A stretch of 64,000 nucleotides of DNA from Anaerolineae bacterium (GCA_004297445.1 SCUK01000071.1:49275-113274), one strand, 5' to 3'; counted from the stretch's first letter, positions 18,832-26,590 are shown. Program-made: numbers and translations. Notes: a model not told the origin generated them from the sequence alone.

Positions 18832-20373
18832 TCACTTGCATGTACCGGAGGTCTTCACGTCATACAGCCAGACATTGCCGCCATAAAATTCCGCCACGTC
18901 GAGCAGGCAGTAACGCCCTTCCAGCGCTTCACGGGTTTCCCGGCTCACCCGGAGGTGAATGTCCGAAAGGATTAAGTGCTCGTAGCCGCCGTCTGCCAGC
19001 AATTGGGCCAGTGCATCCACATCTTCGGGCTGGCATTGGCGGCCATCTACAAGCGTCACGCCGCCGAATTGTTCTTCATAGTAGTCGTAATTGGTGCTGT
19101 ACCCGCAACCCACCGAATACGAATTGGGGAAACTCTCATGGATGACCTGAATCGCTCGGGCCACTTCGCGCGCCTGGTATTTGTGCACCTCCTCGTAGTA
19201 GTCTTTCACAAATACGGTGTGGAAGAGCAGGTAGATGACCAATCCGGCGCCCAGCGCCCCCCTGGCTGCGGGCACAAATCTGCCCGGGACCAGCATGACC
19301 AACGAGAGCGCCCCGCGCGCGACCAGCAAATAAAGCGGCGCAATCAGGAAAATAATATAGCGGTCCACCCACAGAGATTTGACTGCATGCGAGAAGGCGT
19401 ACAGGATGACCATCGGGACGACAATAGCCAGGAGCAACAGGGGCTCCTCAACGGAATGCGGTTTCCCCATGGTCTCAGAGTCTCTTCCCCACTTCATAAG
19501 ATAAGAAAAGATCCCATAGGCTACAAACGCCGCCCCAAGGATAAGCGGCAGATCGAAGTTGGGTTCTGACGTTCTTCCGCGCAATCCGCTCAACGCCCAG
19601 CTGAAGAACTGCAAAACCTTTTCAGGGTAGGGGGGAATGATCCAATTCAGGTATCTCTCCCGGCCCACCTGTTGAAATACTCGTGGCAGCCACAAGGCAA
19701 ACCCCGGAACGAAGGCCGCATACAAACCCATCGTCTCGAGCGCTTTTTTCTTCTGTATGGAAACCAACACCAATACACCAGCCTGCCATACGAGCATTAA
19801 CCCCACCAGATAATGTGTATAGAGAGCGGATAGGGCAAAGACGAAATACAGCACCGCCTGCCGCCGGTCCAGCTTTGCCGCCTTCATCAGCGATTTCAGA
19901 CAACCAAACCAGTAATACGTTGCGATAATACTGAAAAGCAGGACCCACGCATACACGCGAGCTTCCTGACTGTAATAGATGGGTACGAAAAGTACCGCCA
20001 TCATCCCTGCGCTCAGCAATCCCTCCTGATAGCCAAACAGCCTGCGCCCCAACAGGTAGATCGCAAAAATAGTCAGGATTCCTGCCAAGGCTGGCGGAAA
20101 ACGCAGGGCTGTTTCTGAGGAACCCAAAAAACGATAGGCCGCGAGCTCAAAATAAAACCCAAGGGGCGCCTGGCCGTTAGCGCTGATGGCATCGTTCATT
20201 TGGGCAAGGGTCGGCATGGATATGTTTCGATACGTTCCGGCTTCATCCGACCAGAACGATTGAAAATCCAACCCATACAGACGCAGCCCTGCGCCCCCGA
20301 GCACGATTACTGACAGGAGAAGCCCAATTCTGAGATTTGATTTCGTTCGATGCTTCAATGAATCGAGGGTCAT
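18832..20373 (-). CDS. Family-39-type membrane glycosyltransferase
   Basis: 513 residues with about ten to twelve transmembrane helices. The first external loop carries the acidic pair Asp43-Glu44 in FWSDEAGTY, the catalytic signature of GT39/PMT-like and ArnT-like enzymes that use polyprenyl-phosphate sugars. The C-terminus is a soluble external domain with two Cys near the end. It lies 57 nt upstream of yvcK on the same strand and could be co-transcribed. The acceptor is unknown. Confidence 0.82.
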   Translation of the reverse strand: MTLDSLKHRTKSNLRIGLLLSVIVLGGAGLRLYGLDFQSFWSDEAGTYRNISMPTLAQMNDAISANGQAPLGFYFELAAYRFLGSSETALRFPPALAGILTIFAIYLLGRRLFGYQEGLLSAGMMAVLFVPIYYSQEARVYAWVLLFSIIATYYWFGCLKSLMKAAKLDRRQAVLYFVFALSALYTHYLVGLMLVWQAGVLVLVSIQKKKALETMGLYAAFVPGFALWLPRVFQQVGRERYLNWIIPPYPEKVLQFFSWALSGLRGRTSEPNFDLPLILGAAFVAYGIFSYLMKWGRDSETMGKPHSVEEPLLLLAIVVPMVILYAFSHAVKSLWVDRYIIFLIAPLYLLVARGALSLVMLVPGRFVPAARGALGAGLVIYLLFHTVFVKDYYEEVHKYQAREVARAIQVIHESFPNSYSVGCGYSTNYDYYEEQFGGVTLVDGRQCQPEDVDALAQLLADGGYEHLILSDIHLRVSRETREALEGRYCLLDVAEFYGGNVWLYDVKTSGTCK

Positions 20374-20457
20374 CGTTCCTCCTGTGCGAAGTTGTGAAAT
20401 TCTATCACCCTACCTGATTCTGCCAACTCGCTCTTGCACCTGTGTTTTAATAGCCTT

Positions 20458-22155
20458 ATGACCCTCACCGACAAACGCTGGCAGCTCGCCAGTCCCATCA
20501 CCCCCGAAGCCGACAACAACCTGAAGGACTACGCCCCCACCCTGCGCCAGGTACTGTTCAACCGCGGCATCGGCACCGCGGCGGAAGCCGAGACGTTTCT
20601 GAACGCGCCGTTGCCGCACACCGACCCGTTCCTGCTGCTGGAGATGGGCACGGCCGTGGCGCGCATCCGCCGCGCCATCACGGACGGCGAGCGCATCGTC
20701 ATCTATGGCGATTATGACGTGGACGGAGTCACGGCCTCGGTGCTGATGGTGGAAACCCTGCGCGCCCTCAATGCCAATGTGGACAATTACATCCCCAACC
20801 GCTTTGATGAAGGCTACGGCCTGAACAAAGACGCGCTCACCGAACTGAAACAGACCGGCGCCGGCTTGGTCATCACCGTGGACTGCGGCATCCGCTCGAT
20901 TCCCGAAGCGGAGCATGCCCGCAGCATCGGGTTGGACATGATCATCACCGACCACCATTCACCGGCTGCCGACCTGCCGCCGGCGCTGGCGGTCATCAAC
21001 CCCAAGCGCGACGGCGACCCCTACCCGGAGAAACTACTGGCCGGGGTGGGCGTGGCCTACAAACTGGCCTGCGCCCTGCTCAAGGTTGCCGGCGAGCCTC
21101 TCGACCCGGAAAGCCTGCTGGACCTGGTGGCCATCGGCACGGTGGCGGACCTGGTGCCGCTGACCGGCGAGAACCGACCGCTGGTGCGCCACGGGCTGGC
21201 ATTGCTGCGCGCCACCCGCCGCCAGGGGGTGCTCTCCCTGCTGGGCGTGGCCGGAGTCCCGCCCGCCACACTCAACGCCGGGCACATCGGGTTCATCATT
21301 GGCCCGCGGCTGAATGCCGCCGGGCGGCTGGCCGATGCGCAGGAAGCCTTCAACCTGCTCACCTGTACCGACGTATTCAAAGCCGGCGCGCTTGCCCAGG
21401 CGCTGGACGACCGCAACCGCGAGCGCCAGGAGGTGACGCGGGCGGTGCAGACCCGCGCCGACGAGCTGGCGGGCGCCGGCGACCCGGACAAGCTCATCCT
21501 CTTCGCGCTTGACGCTTCCTTTAACCTGGGCGTGGTGGGGCTGGCGGCGGCGCGGCTGGTGGAGGCGCATTACCGCCCGGCGGTGGTGGCCGGGCAGGAG
21601 GGCGAGTTCACCCGCGCCTCGTGCCGCAGTATCCCGGAGTTTCACATCACCGCCGCGCTGGACGAGTGCGCCGACCTGATTGACCACCACGGCGGGCACG
21701 CCGCCGCCGCCGGGTTCACCGTGCTTACCAGCCGCTATCCGGAACTGGTGAAGCGGCTCGAAGCCATTGCCCGGCGCGAACTGGGCGGCAAGGACCTGCG
21801 CCCGCTGCTGAACGCCGATGCCGAGGTGCCGTTGGTGGACTTGCAGGCCAGCCTGCTGAAGGACCTGGATAAGTTACAACCGACCGGATACGGCAACCGC
21901 GAGCCGGCATTCATTTCCCGCGGGGTGCTGGCCAAGTCGGTGAAGGCAGTGGGCAAGGAAGGCGCGCACCTCAAGCTGGTGGTGTCCGATGGGTGGGTGA
22001 TGATGGATGCGATCGCCTTCCGCCAGGGGCATTGGGCGGGCAAGATACCGCCGAAGCTGGACATCCTGTATAACTTTGAGATGAATGAGTTTAACGGGCG
22101 GCAGAGATTGCAGTTGAATGTGAAGGATATCAAGGCGAGTGAGGGGGGTTTGTAA
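20458..22155 (+). CDS. recJ: Single-stranded-DNA-specific exonuclease RecJ
   Basis: 565 residues from the ATG at 20458; an upstream in-frame ATG at 20434 would add 8 residues outside the family pattern. It degrades single-stranded DNA 5' to 3' in recombination and repair. The DHH phosphoesterase motifs are intact: VIYGDYDVDG (81-90), VITVDCGI, ITDHHSPA (Asp165-His-His), and the DHHA1 motif GGHAAAAGF. The C-terminal OB-like domain closes the protein. It diverges from the family-39 gene at 18832-20373. Confidence 0.95.
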   Translation: MTLTDKRWQLASPITPEADNNLKDYAPTLRQVLFNRGIGTAAEAETFLNAPLPHTDPFLLLEMGTAVARIRRAITDGERIVIYGDYDVDGVTASVLMVETLRALNANVDNYIPNRFDEGYGLNKDALTELKQTGAGLVITVDCGIRSIPEAEHARSIGLDMIITDHHSPAADLPPALAVINPKRDGDPYPEKLLAGVGVAYKLACALLKVAGEPLDPESLLDLVAIGTVADLVPLTGENRPLVRHGLALLRATRRQGVLSLLGVAGVPPATLNAGHIGFIIGPRLNAAGRLADAQEAFNLLTCTDVFKAGALAQALDDRNRERQEVTRAVQTRADELAGAGDPDKLILFALDASFNLGVVGLAAARLVEAHYRPAVVAGQEGEFTRASCRSIPEFHITAALDECADLIDHHGGHAAAAGFTVLTSRYPELVKRLEAIARRELGGKDLRPLLNADAEVPLVDLQASLLKDLDKLQPTGYGNREPAFISRGVLAKSVKAVGKEGAHLKLVVSDGWVMMDAIAFRQGHWAGKIPPKLDILYNFEMNEFNGRQRLQLNVKDIKASEGGL

Positions 22156-22360
22156 TTGGTAATTGGTAACTCGCAATTGCTCTGTTGCGGGGATGCCGAT
22201 ATGCAAAGTCCTGTCACCCTGAGCGCAGCGAAGGGTCGCGAGTCGGGAACTTTTTCCAGGAAGCCGAACTGAAACAGGATGGAGAATGGAATTCCTCGCT
22301 GCACTCGCAATGACAAAGATAAACCAGCAGAGCAATACCAAATAATTAATTACCAATTAC
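22152..22360. repeat. Palindromic MITE-like intergenic element, copy B
   Basis: The outer arms GTAATTGGTAATT ... TTGCTCTG and CAGAGCAA ... AATTACCAATTAC are imperfect inverted repeats about 36 nt long. The core (22214-22315) carries CACCCTGAGCGCAGCGAAGG and a second GCTGCACTCGCAATGACA arm of the dispersed family. No ORF. The transposon at 22365 inserted at its right edge. Confidence 0.6.
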
Positions 22361-22364
22361 TAAT
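22357..22364. repeat. Left target-site duplication TTACTAAT
   Basis: The 8-bp sequence TTACTAAT abuts the left inverted repeat and is repeated exactly at 25390-25397, directly after the right inverted repeat. Eight bp is the usual duplication for the IS1595 family. Confidence 0.9.
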
Positions 22365-22390
22365 GGGGATTATATACTTGACAAATGCGA
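22365..22390 (+). repeat. Left terminal inverted repeat
   Basis: Starts GGGGATTATATACTTGACAA and matches the right end (GGGAATTATATACTTGACAA on the minus strand) at 24 of 26 positions. It contains TTGACA (22378-22383), which could act as a -35 for passenger transcription; no good -10 follows at 17 nt. Confidence 0.9.
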
Positions 22391-22421
22391 TTCTCTCATC
22401 TTCTGCTGATGGTTTTGTGCT

Positions 22422-22799
22422 ATGATGAGTGAGCAAACATCTCAGGCTTGGTGGGACTATCACCGGATGGCAGACAACATCTTTGCGGCAGACCCCAGAG
22501 GCTTTGAGGTGGAATGTGCCGATGAGCGCTTTAGGCGAATACAAAACAAGCATCCTGAAACCGCTAGATTCTTGACTAAGGCGATTATCAGAGAGGCTAT
22601 CGAAAAACCACAGCATAGGACTATTTACTCCTCACCTAGCAATCCTAACCGCCATATCTACTACGGGAAAAGGTATCCAAAGTTTGAGATAAAGGTAGTA
22701 GTGGATTTCAACTCCAAGCTAGGAACTATTGTAACGTTCCACGCTTGTTCAAGGCGACCACCTGAGGAGAGGATGATATGGCCGATTACAAACCAATGA
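22422..22799 (+). CDS. Putative toxin of a toxin-antitoxin-like pair
   Basis: 125 residues (a second ATG one codon later is equally possible). A helical N-terminal half is followed by a compact beta-rich part: IYYGKRYPKFEIKVVVDF, then GTIVTFHACSRRPPEERMIW. The order of His/Arg/Tyr and the closing aromatic-basic tail resemble small RNase-like toxins of the DUF4258/PBECR type. This is pattern resemblance only. The next gene overlaps it by 22 nt, typical of toxin-antitoxin pairs. It is a passenger of the transposon. Confidence 0.5.
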   Translation: MMSEQTSQAWWDYHRMADNIFAADPRGFEVECADERFRRIQNKHPETARFLTKAIIREAIEKPQHRTIYSSPSNPNRHIYYGKRYPKFEIKVVVDFNSKLGTIVTFHACSRRPPEERMIWPITNQ

Positions 22800-23191
22800 T
22801 TAAAGAGAAAGCGATAAAGATGGACTCGCTCACGAAAGCCCTTGGAAACAAGGCTCATGATGTCTATATCCTCTATGACGATACCATTGACGAACTCGTT
22901 GTGAGGTTTGAATTCCCGCGCAGACCAACGGCGTTTTATTATGCTCGCGAGGGAGTTGATTTGATTATAAATACCGGAAACAACATGGCGATAGGCATCG
23001 TTTTTTCTGAGTTCACTACAAGGCATGTCCCGGCACTAAAGGGATTGCTTGACGTTTGGAACATGCAGGGATTGCCAGAGGTCAGGGGATATAAGAAAGT
23101 GCACTACAAGCCAAGCGGGGAGGATACTCAGCCATATTACTCCCCCCTAAGGTCATCTGCAAAATCCTTGAAAGAAGCCCTTGCCCACTAA
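22778..23191 (+). CDS. Putative antitoxin-like partner (DUF2283-like fold)
   Basis: 137 residues, overlapping the upstream gene by 22 nt. The central part, ILYDDTIDELVVRFE ... GVDLIINT ... MAIGIVFSEF, has the strand-turn-strand pattern of DUF2283-like antitoxins, with longer N- and C-terminal extensions. A strong terminator overlaps its stop codon. The assignment rests on pairing and pattern; it could be an unrelated small protein. Confidence 0.5.
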   Translation: MADYKPMIKEKAIKMDSLTKALGNKAHDVYILYDDTIDELVVRFEFPRRPTAFYYAREGVDLIINTGNNMAIGIVFSEFTTRHVPALKGLLDVWNMQGLPEVRGYKKVHYKPSGEDTQPYYSPLRSSAKSLKEALAH

Positions 23192-23225
23192 GAAAAAGCC
23201 CGGCCTAATCGCCGGGCTTTTTCTT
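23190..23225. terminator. Bidirectional rho-independent terminator
   Basis: Perfect 15-bp stem (23190-23204 with 23211-23225) around the loop CTAATC: A-rich on the left arm, GCCCGGC core, TTTTTCTT on the right. It ends the antitoxin-like gene rightward and contains the stop codon of the opposing small ORF. Confidence 0.92.
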
Positions 23226-23360
23226 AGTCTTTTCCTTTGGCTTTTCTTTTCCTTCATCCGGCTTGACTTGAAGGAATGCCTTTAGCAATTCCTTGAAGTC
23301 CGGGCCAAAAAGGGAAACGGGCCTTTCGTTTGTGACCTTTGGTTCCTGTTTGCTGCTCAT
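23205..23360 (-). CDS. Small Lys-rich ORF, 51 residues
   Basis: Begins MSSKQEPKVTNERPVS and ends in a Lys/Pro/Glu-rich tail. A central amphipathic stretch FKELLKAFLQVK could be a short helix. The -10-like TATACT (23367-23372) lies only 6 nt before the ATG, consistent with a leaderless message. The stop is inside the shared terminator. Function unknown; possibly a small accessory protein of the transposon. Confidence 0.5.
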   Translation of the reverse strand: MSSKQEPKVTNERPVSLFGPDFKELLKAFLQVKPDEGKEKPKEKTKKKPGD

Positions 23361-23410
23361 GCATTTAGTATAGCGCATTGGATTCTGTTTCGCAATGTAT
23401 AATCGGGCGG

Positions 23411-24037
23411 GTGGAAGCAGACTCTTTTGAATATCCTAGTTCCGTAGAACATTTTCGGGCACTGATGGAAGAGTTAATAATGCCGCGCGGGGGACGCTGG
23501 AACTCCTCAAATGGGAACACCTACATGATCCAATATGGTCCTGAACTTCGCGACGCAAAGAGAGAGGTTTGGACAGTTTACAAGATAGATTCAGACCAAG
23601 AAAATCCGTTCGACCACGTCGCTCAACGCGCAACTATCATTGCGCTCGAAAGTTTCCCGATGCGTACGAAGGTTAAGATAGTTGACGGTATCGAATATCA
23701 CGCATCATCACGAATAATTATCCCTGGAGTTGAGGCGGGCCCTCCAAACCTAAGAACAAGATTCTTGAACAAAATAGGGGGTGACGACCTAATCGAATTA
23801 GGAAAATCAATACGGGAACTCTTTATGGATTCTGAGGCTGGTCAGGCTCCAATATTGCCAGTAAGGATGCCCCAGAAGCCACCACCTGAAGCAACATTAA
23901 TACTCTGGTTCGATTATTACTCGCAAATGAAAACTGCCGGATTCAAATACACCCTAGATGACTTGGCTAACGATTCTGGCTACAGCCCTTCCCACATCAG
24001 GCACGAACATCCAAATTACAAACGAAGCAAAGAATAG
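23411..24037 (+). CDS. Uncharacterised transposon passenger protein
   Basis: 208 residues from GTG at 23411. That start is chosen because TATAAT (23398-23403) lies 7 nt upstream; an earlier TTG at 23378 would start inside the promoter. The middle is beta-rich with a REVWTVYKID segment. The C-terminal 45 residues (FKYTLDDLANDSGYSPSHIRHEHPNYK) look like a helix-turn-helix, so DNA binding is possible. No family was recognised. Confidence 0.6.
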   Translation: MEADSFEYPSSVEHFRALMEELIMPRGGRWNSSNGNTYMIQYGPELRDAKREVWTVYKIDSDQENPFDHVAQRATIIALESFPMRTKVKIVDGIEYHASSRIIIPGVEAGPPNLRTRFLNKIGGDDLIELGKSIRELFMDSEAGQAPILPVRMPQKPPPEATLILWFDYYSQMKTAGFKYTLDDLANDSGYSPSHIRHEHPNYKRSKE

Positions 24038-24043
24038 CAAACC

Positions 24044-24076
24044 GCACATTTTCAGCACATTTTCAGCACATTTTCC
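24044..24076. repeat. Three tandem 11-bp units
   Basis: GCACATTTTCA, GCACATTTTCA, GCACATTTTCC in direct succession just after the upstream ORF. Function unknown. Confidence 0.7.
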
Positions 24077-24152
24077 GGAACACGTTTGTTCTATTTTTGT
24101 CCTTCTAAATTCGCCCCCAACCCCATAGAATGACAGCATGAAGGAGGTACAG

Positions 24153-24218
24153 ATGCTCAGGAGAAATTTACGCTCGGTTGCGGAAAACGGTAAGTCATCC
24201 AGTAGCAATCGAGCCTAA
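24153..24218 (+). CDS. Micro-ORF (21 residues) with strong ribosome site
   Basis: ATG 24153 is preceded at 5 nt by AAGGAGGT (24141-24148), the best Shine-Dalgarno in the element. An in-frame ATG at 24138 would give 26 residues. The product begins MLRRNLRSVAENGK and ends SSSSNRA: basic and Ser-rich. It lies 42 nt before the tRNA and could be a leader peptide, a small protein or a chance ORF. Confidence 0.35.
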   Translation: MLRRNLRSVAENGKSSSSNRA

Positions 24219-24219
24219 A

Positions 24220-24252
24220 TAAAAAGAGAGACCACACCGGCTGGATGTGGTC
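24220..24252 (-). terminator. Hairpin reading leftward
   Basis: Stem GACCACA (24230-24236) with TGTGGTC (24246-24252), followed on the minus strand by TCTCTTTTTATT. It would stop transposase read-through after it crosses the tRNA antisense. Confidence 0.5.
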
Positions 24253-24259
24253 GCCAATT

Positions 24260-24343
24260 GCTTCGGTGGTGGAACTGGTAGACACAGCAACTTTGGAAGT
24301 TGCCGCCTGGCAGGGCATACGGGTTCAAGTCCCGTCCGAAGCA
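24260..24343 (+). tRNA. Class II tRNA (Leu-like body) with UGG anticodon
   Basis: The fold is complete. The acceptor GCTTCGG / CCGAAGC (24260-24266, 24336-24342) is followed by discriminator A. The D-arm GTGGAACTGGTAGACAC keeps the GG of the D-loop. The anticodon stem GCAAC / GTTGC (24287-24291, 24299-24303) has a 7-nt loop TTTGGAA with U33 and purine 37, giving anticodon TGG at 24294-24296. A 15-nt variable region forms a GCC / GGC mini-stem. The T-arm ACGGG-TTCAAGT-CCCGT is perfect. CCA is not encoded. The long variable arm, D-loop and A73 are tRNA-Leu features, yet UGG is the proline CCA-codon anticodon. It lies inside the transposon. Confidence 0.85.
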
Positions 24344-24383
24344 TTCCTAAGATAGCATCGAGCAGGACAAAAGTCAAGCCCCC

Positions 24384-25322
24384 CTAGTGCTTTACTGGGT
24401 CGCGGTAGTAAAGCCGCTTCCCCTCGGCCCCGCGAATTGCAGCCTTCATCCGTTCAACGTCGCTAGACTTGCGGTGATTCCAACGGAAGCCAAATTCGTT
24501 GACGTAGCGGTCAAGATGCTGTTCGCTCACATGGTGGAACGTGCCAACTATGCCGCGCTTCAACAGGGCAATCCAACTCTCGGCGGTGTTGGTGTAGGCA
24601 TTGCCTCGGACGTACTCGCCGCGCCGATGTTCGACTACTTCGTGTCCGGCAAATTCGGCATCCAGTCCGGCGTAAGCAATCCATTCATCGGTGACGATGG
24701 TGGCGGACTTGGCAACGTTGTTGCGGATGTTGTTCTTTAGGGTCTTGGCATCGGTGCTTACAACCTTCTGGGCAAGGACGCGGCCATCACGTTCCACAAG
24801 GATAGCAACGGGCGTCTTGGTCTTGGTGCTTCGGCCCTGATTGCCCTTCGTGCGCTTGCTGGCGTGTTTGTTCTTTTCCTTGCCGCCGATGTAAGTTTCA
24901 TCGGCTTCGACCACGCCACTAAGCAGGGCGGCAACTGGTTCTTTGCTCATGGACTCGCGGATGCGGTGTTCCATAAACCACGCGGTCTTGTAGGTCACGC
25001 CCAAAGTGCGGTGCAACTGGTGGGCGGAAATGCCCTTCTTGCTGGAATTCATCAGGTAGAAGGCAACCACCCATTTGCTCAACGGGATTCGGCTTCCCTC
25101 AAAGATAGTGCCAACGGTGACGGTAAACTGCTTGCGGCACTTGGCGCAGGAGTACAGGCCGGGGCGAGTCTTGGACTTGGCGGTCTTGGGCGTAATCTTG
25201 TAAACGTCCGTTGACTGGCAATGCGGGCAAATGGGGCCGTTGGGCCAGCGCAGTTCTTCGATGAAAGCGCGGGCTTCATCTTCGGTCATTCGTGAGAGGG
25301 TGCTAAAATTTACGTTGTCCAT
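24384..25322 (-). CDS. IS1595-family transposase
   Basis: 312 residues. The N-terminal zinc-ribbon has two CxxC pairs (CPHCQ, CAKCR) and the usual WPNGPICPHC opening. The DDE-type core follows: VEADETYIGG, then VTDEWIAY, then the ISXO2-type NTAESWIALLKRGIVGTFHH and FGFRWNHR. It looks full length and intact, consistent with a recently active element. A GGAG ribosome site lies 7 nt before the ATG. It is driven by the promoter in the right terminal repeat. Confidence 0.95.
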   Translation of the reverse strand: MDNVNFSTLSRMTEDEARAFIEELRWPNGPICPHCQSTDVYKITPKTAKSKTRPGLYSCAKCRKQFTVTVGTIFEGSRIPLSKWVVAFYLMNSSKKGISAHQLHRTLGVTYKTAWFMEHRIRESMSKEPVAALLSGVVEADETYIGGKEKNKHASKRTKGNQGRSTKTKTPVAILVERDGRVLAQKVVSTDAKTLKNNIRNNVAKSATIVTDEWIAYAGLDAEFAGHEVVEHRRGEYVRGNAYTNTAESWIALLKRGIVGTFHHVSEQHLDRYVNEFGFRWNHRKSSDVERMKAAIRGAEGKRLYYRDPVKH

Positions 25323-25347
25323 TTGCTAACTCCTGTTTGATACTTAG

Positions 25348-25376
25348 AGTATAGCAAAAAGACTTGCATTTGTCAA
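25348..25376 (-). promoter_or_regulatory. Transposase promoter built into the terminal repeat
   Basis: TTGACA (25371-25376) and TATACT (25348-25353) on the minus strand, separated by exactly 17 nt. The -35 lies inside the right inverted repeat. Confidence 0.8.
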
Positions 25377-25397
25377 GTATATAATTCCCTTACTAAT
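25364..25397 (-). repeat. Right terminal inverted repeat and target duplication
   Basis: The inverted repeat is 25364-25389 (24/26 identity to the left end); TTACTAAT at 25390-25397 duplicates 22357-22364. Confidence 0.9.
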
Positions 25398-25420
25398 CTC
25401 TAATTACTACTCCCTACTCA

Positions 25421-26545
25421 CTAATCCCCAATCACTTCTCTTGAAAACTCCTCAAACCGCCCCGCAAGTATCGCCGCGCGCATGTCTTTGGCGAGCTGGA
25501 CGAGCATGTGCAGGTTGTGGATGGAGAGGAGGGTGGCGGAGAGCATTTCGCCCGAGACGATGAGATGGCGCAGGTAGGCGCGGGTGAAGGTCCGGCAGGT
25601 GTAGCACTGGCAGGCGGCGTCAATCGGCTGTTCGTCGCGGGCGAAGGGCGCGTTCTTGAGGTTCAGCCGTCTGCCATTCCGCAACATCGCAGAATGGTTG
25701 CGCCCCATGCGAGTCGGCAGCACACAGTCGAAGATGTCCACACCGCGGGCCACGCCGTTGAGCAGGTCTTCCACCGTGCCAACGCCCATCAGGTAGCGCG
25801 GTTTGTTGGCGGGCAGGATGGGGGTAACGACGTCCAGCATGGCGTTCATTTCTTCTTTTTTCTCGCCCACGGACAGGCCGCCGATGGCATTGCCGGGGAG
25901 GTCCAGCCCGGCGACGTACTCGGCGGACTGGGCGCGCAGGTCCGGGAAGACGCCGCCCTGCACGATGCCGAAAAGCGCCTGGTCATCGCGCGTTTTGGCC
26001 GCCACGCAGCGCGCCAGCCAGGCGTGGGTGCGGGCGAGCGAGACGTCCATGTAGGCGCGGTCGTAGGGCAGCGGGCATTCGTCGAAGGCCATGATGATGT
26101 CCGAGCCGAGGTTCTGTTGAATCTGGATGCTGCGTTCCGGCGTGAAGCGGTGGGTGGAGCCGTCGATGTGGCTCTTGAAGGTGACGCCGTCGTCGTCAAT
26201 CGTGCGGGTGTCGCCGAGGGAGAAGACCTGGAAGCCGCCGGAATCGGTGAGCATGGGGTGCGGCCACTGCATGAACTGGTGCAGGCCGCCCATTTCGGCC
26301 ACCAGGTCATCGCCGGGGCGCAGGTAGAGGTGGTAGGTGTTGGCGAGGACGAGAGTCGCGCCGAGGTCGTGCAGTTGGGCGGGGGTGACGGCTTTGACGG
26401 TGGCGGCGGTGCCGACCGGGGCGAAGACCGGGGTTTCGAGTGTGCCGTGCGGGGTGTGGAAGCGGCCGGCGCGTGCGGCGCCATCGGTGGCGTCCATGTC
26501 AAAGGTGAAGGGCGCGGTGGGGATAGCGGGGGCGGGGGCGGACAT
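25421..26545 (-). CDS. tgt: tRNA-guanine (queuine) transglycosylase
   Basis: 374 residues from the ATG at 26545; upstream in-frame codons (to 26689) translate the regulatory repeats and are rejected. It exchanges guanine 34 for preQ1 in GUN-anticodon tRNAs on the queuosine route. The catalytic Asp101 is in LTDSGGFQVFSLG, the nucleophile Asp273 in GVDIFDCVLPTR, and the zinc site CQCYTC (312-317) is completed by His343. Full family length. No other queuosine gene is nearby. Confidence 0.96.
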   Translation of the reverse strand: MSAPAPAIPTAPFTFDMDATDGAARAGRFHTPHGTLETPVFAPVGTAATVKAVTPAQLHDLGATLVLANTYHLYLRPGDDLVAEMGGLHQFMQWPHPMLTDSGGFQVFSLGDTRTIDDDGVTFKSHIDGSTHRFTPERSIQIQQNLGSDIIMAFDECPLPYDRAYMDVSLARTHAWLARCVAAKTRDDQALFGIVQGGVFPDLRAQSAEYVAGLDLPGNAIGGLSVGEKKEEMNAMLDVVTPILPANKPRYLMGVGTVEDLLNGVARGVDIFDCVLPTRMGRNHSAMLRNGRRLNLKNAPFARDEQPIDAACQCYTCRTFTRAYLRHLIVSGEMLSATLLSIHNLHMLVQLAKDMRAAILAGRFEEFSREVIGD

Positions 26546-26590
26546 GGCGAGGATTGTATCAGTTGGTCCGGCGAACTCCAGGCGGAGGGA

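Larger units (their letters stand above)
22365..25389. mobile_element. IS1595-family transposon with passenger genes and a tRNA
   Basis: The 3025-bp element is bounded by 26-bp inverted repeats (22365-22390 and 25364-25389, 24 of 26 matching) and an 8-bp target duplication, so it looks recently inserted. The transposase occupies the right end on the minus strand. The left 1.9 kb carries a toxin-antitoxin-like pair, a 51-residue ORF, a 208-residue unknown protein, a micro-ORF with a strong ribosome site and a class II tRNA. Base composition is lower in GC than the host DNA. Some IS1595 subgroups are known to carry passenger genes; carriage of a tRNA gene is the unusual part. Confidence 0.92.

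Noticed and set aside
24260..24343. An ordinary tRNA-Pro
   Set aside because: Pro tRNAs have a short variable loop; this one has a stem-forming 15-nt variable region and a Leu-type D-arm.
24357..24383. The inverted repeat next to the transposase stop as the right end of the IS
   Set aside because: No match to other ends was found there. The exact 8-bp duplication and 26-bp repeats place the ends at 22365 and 25389.
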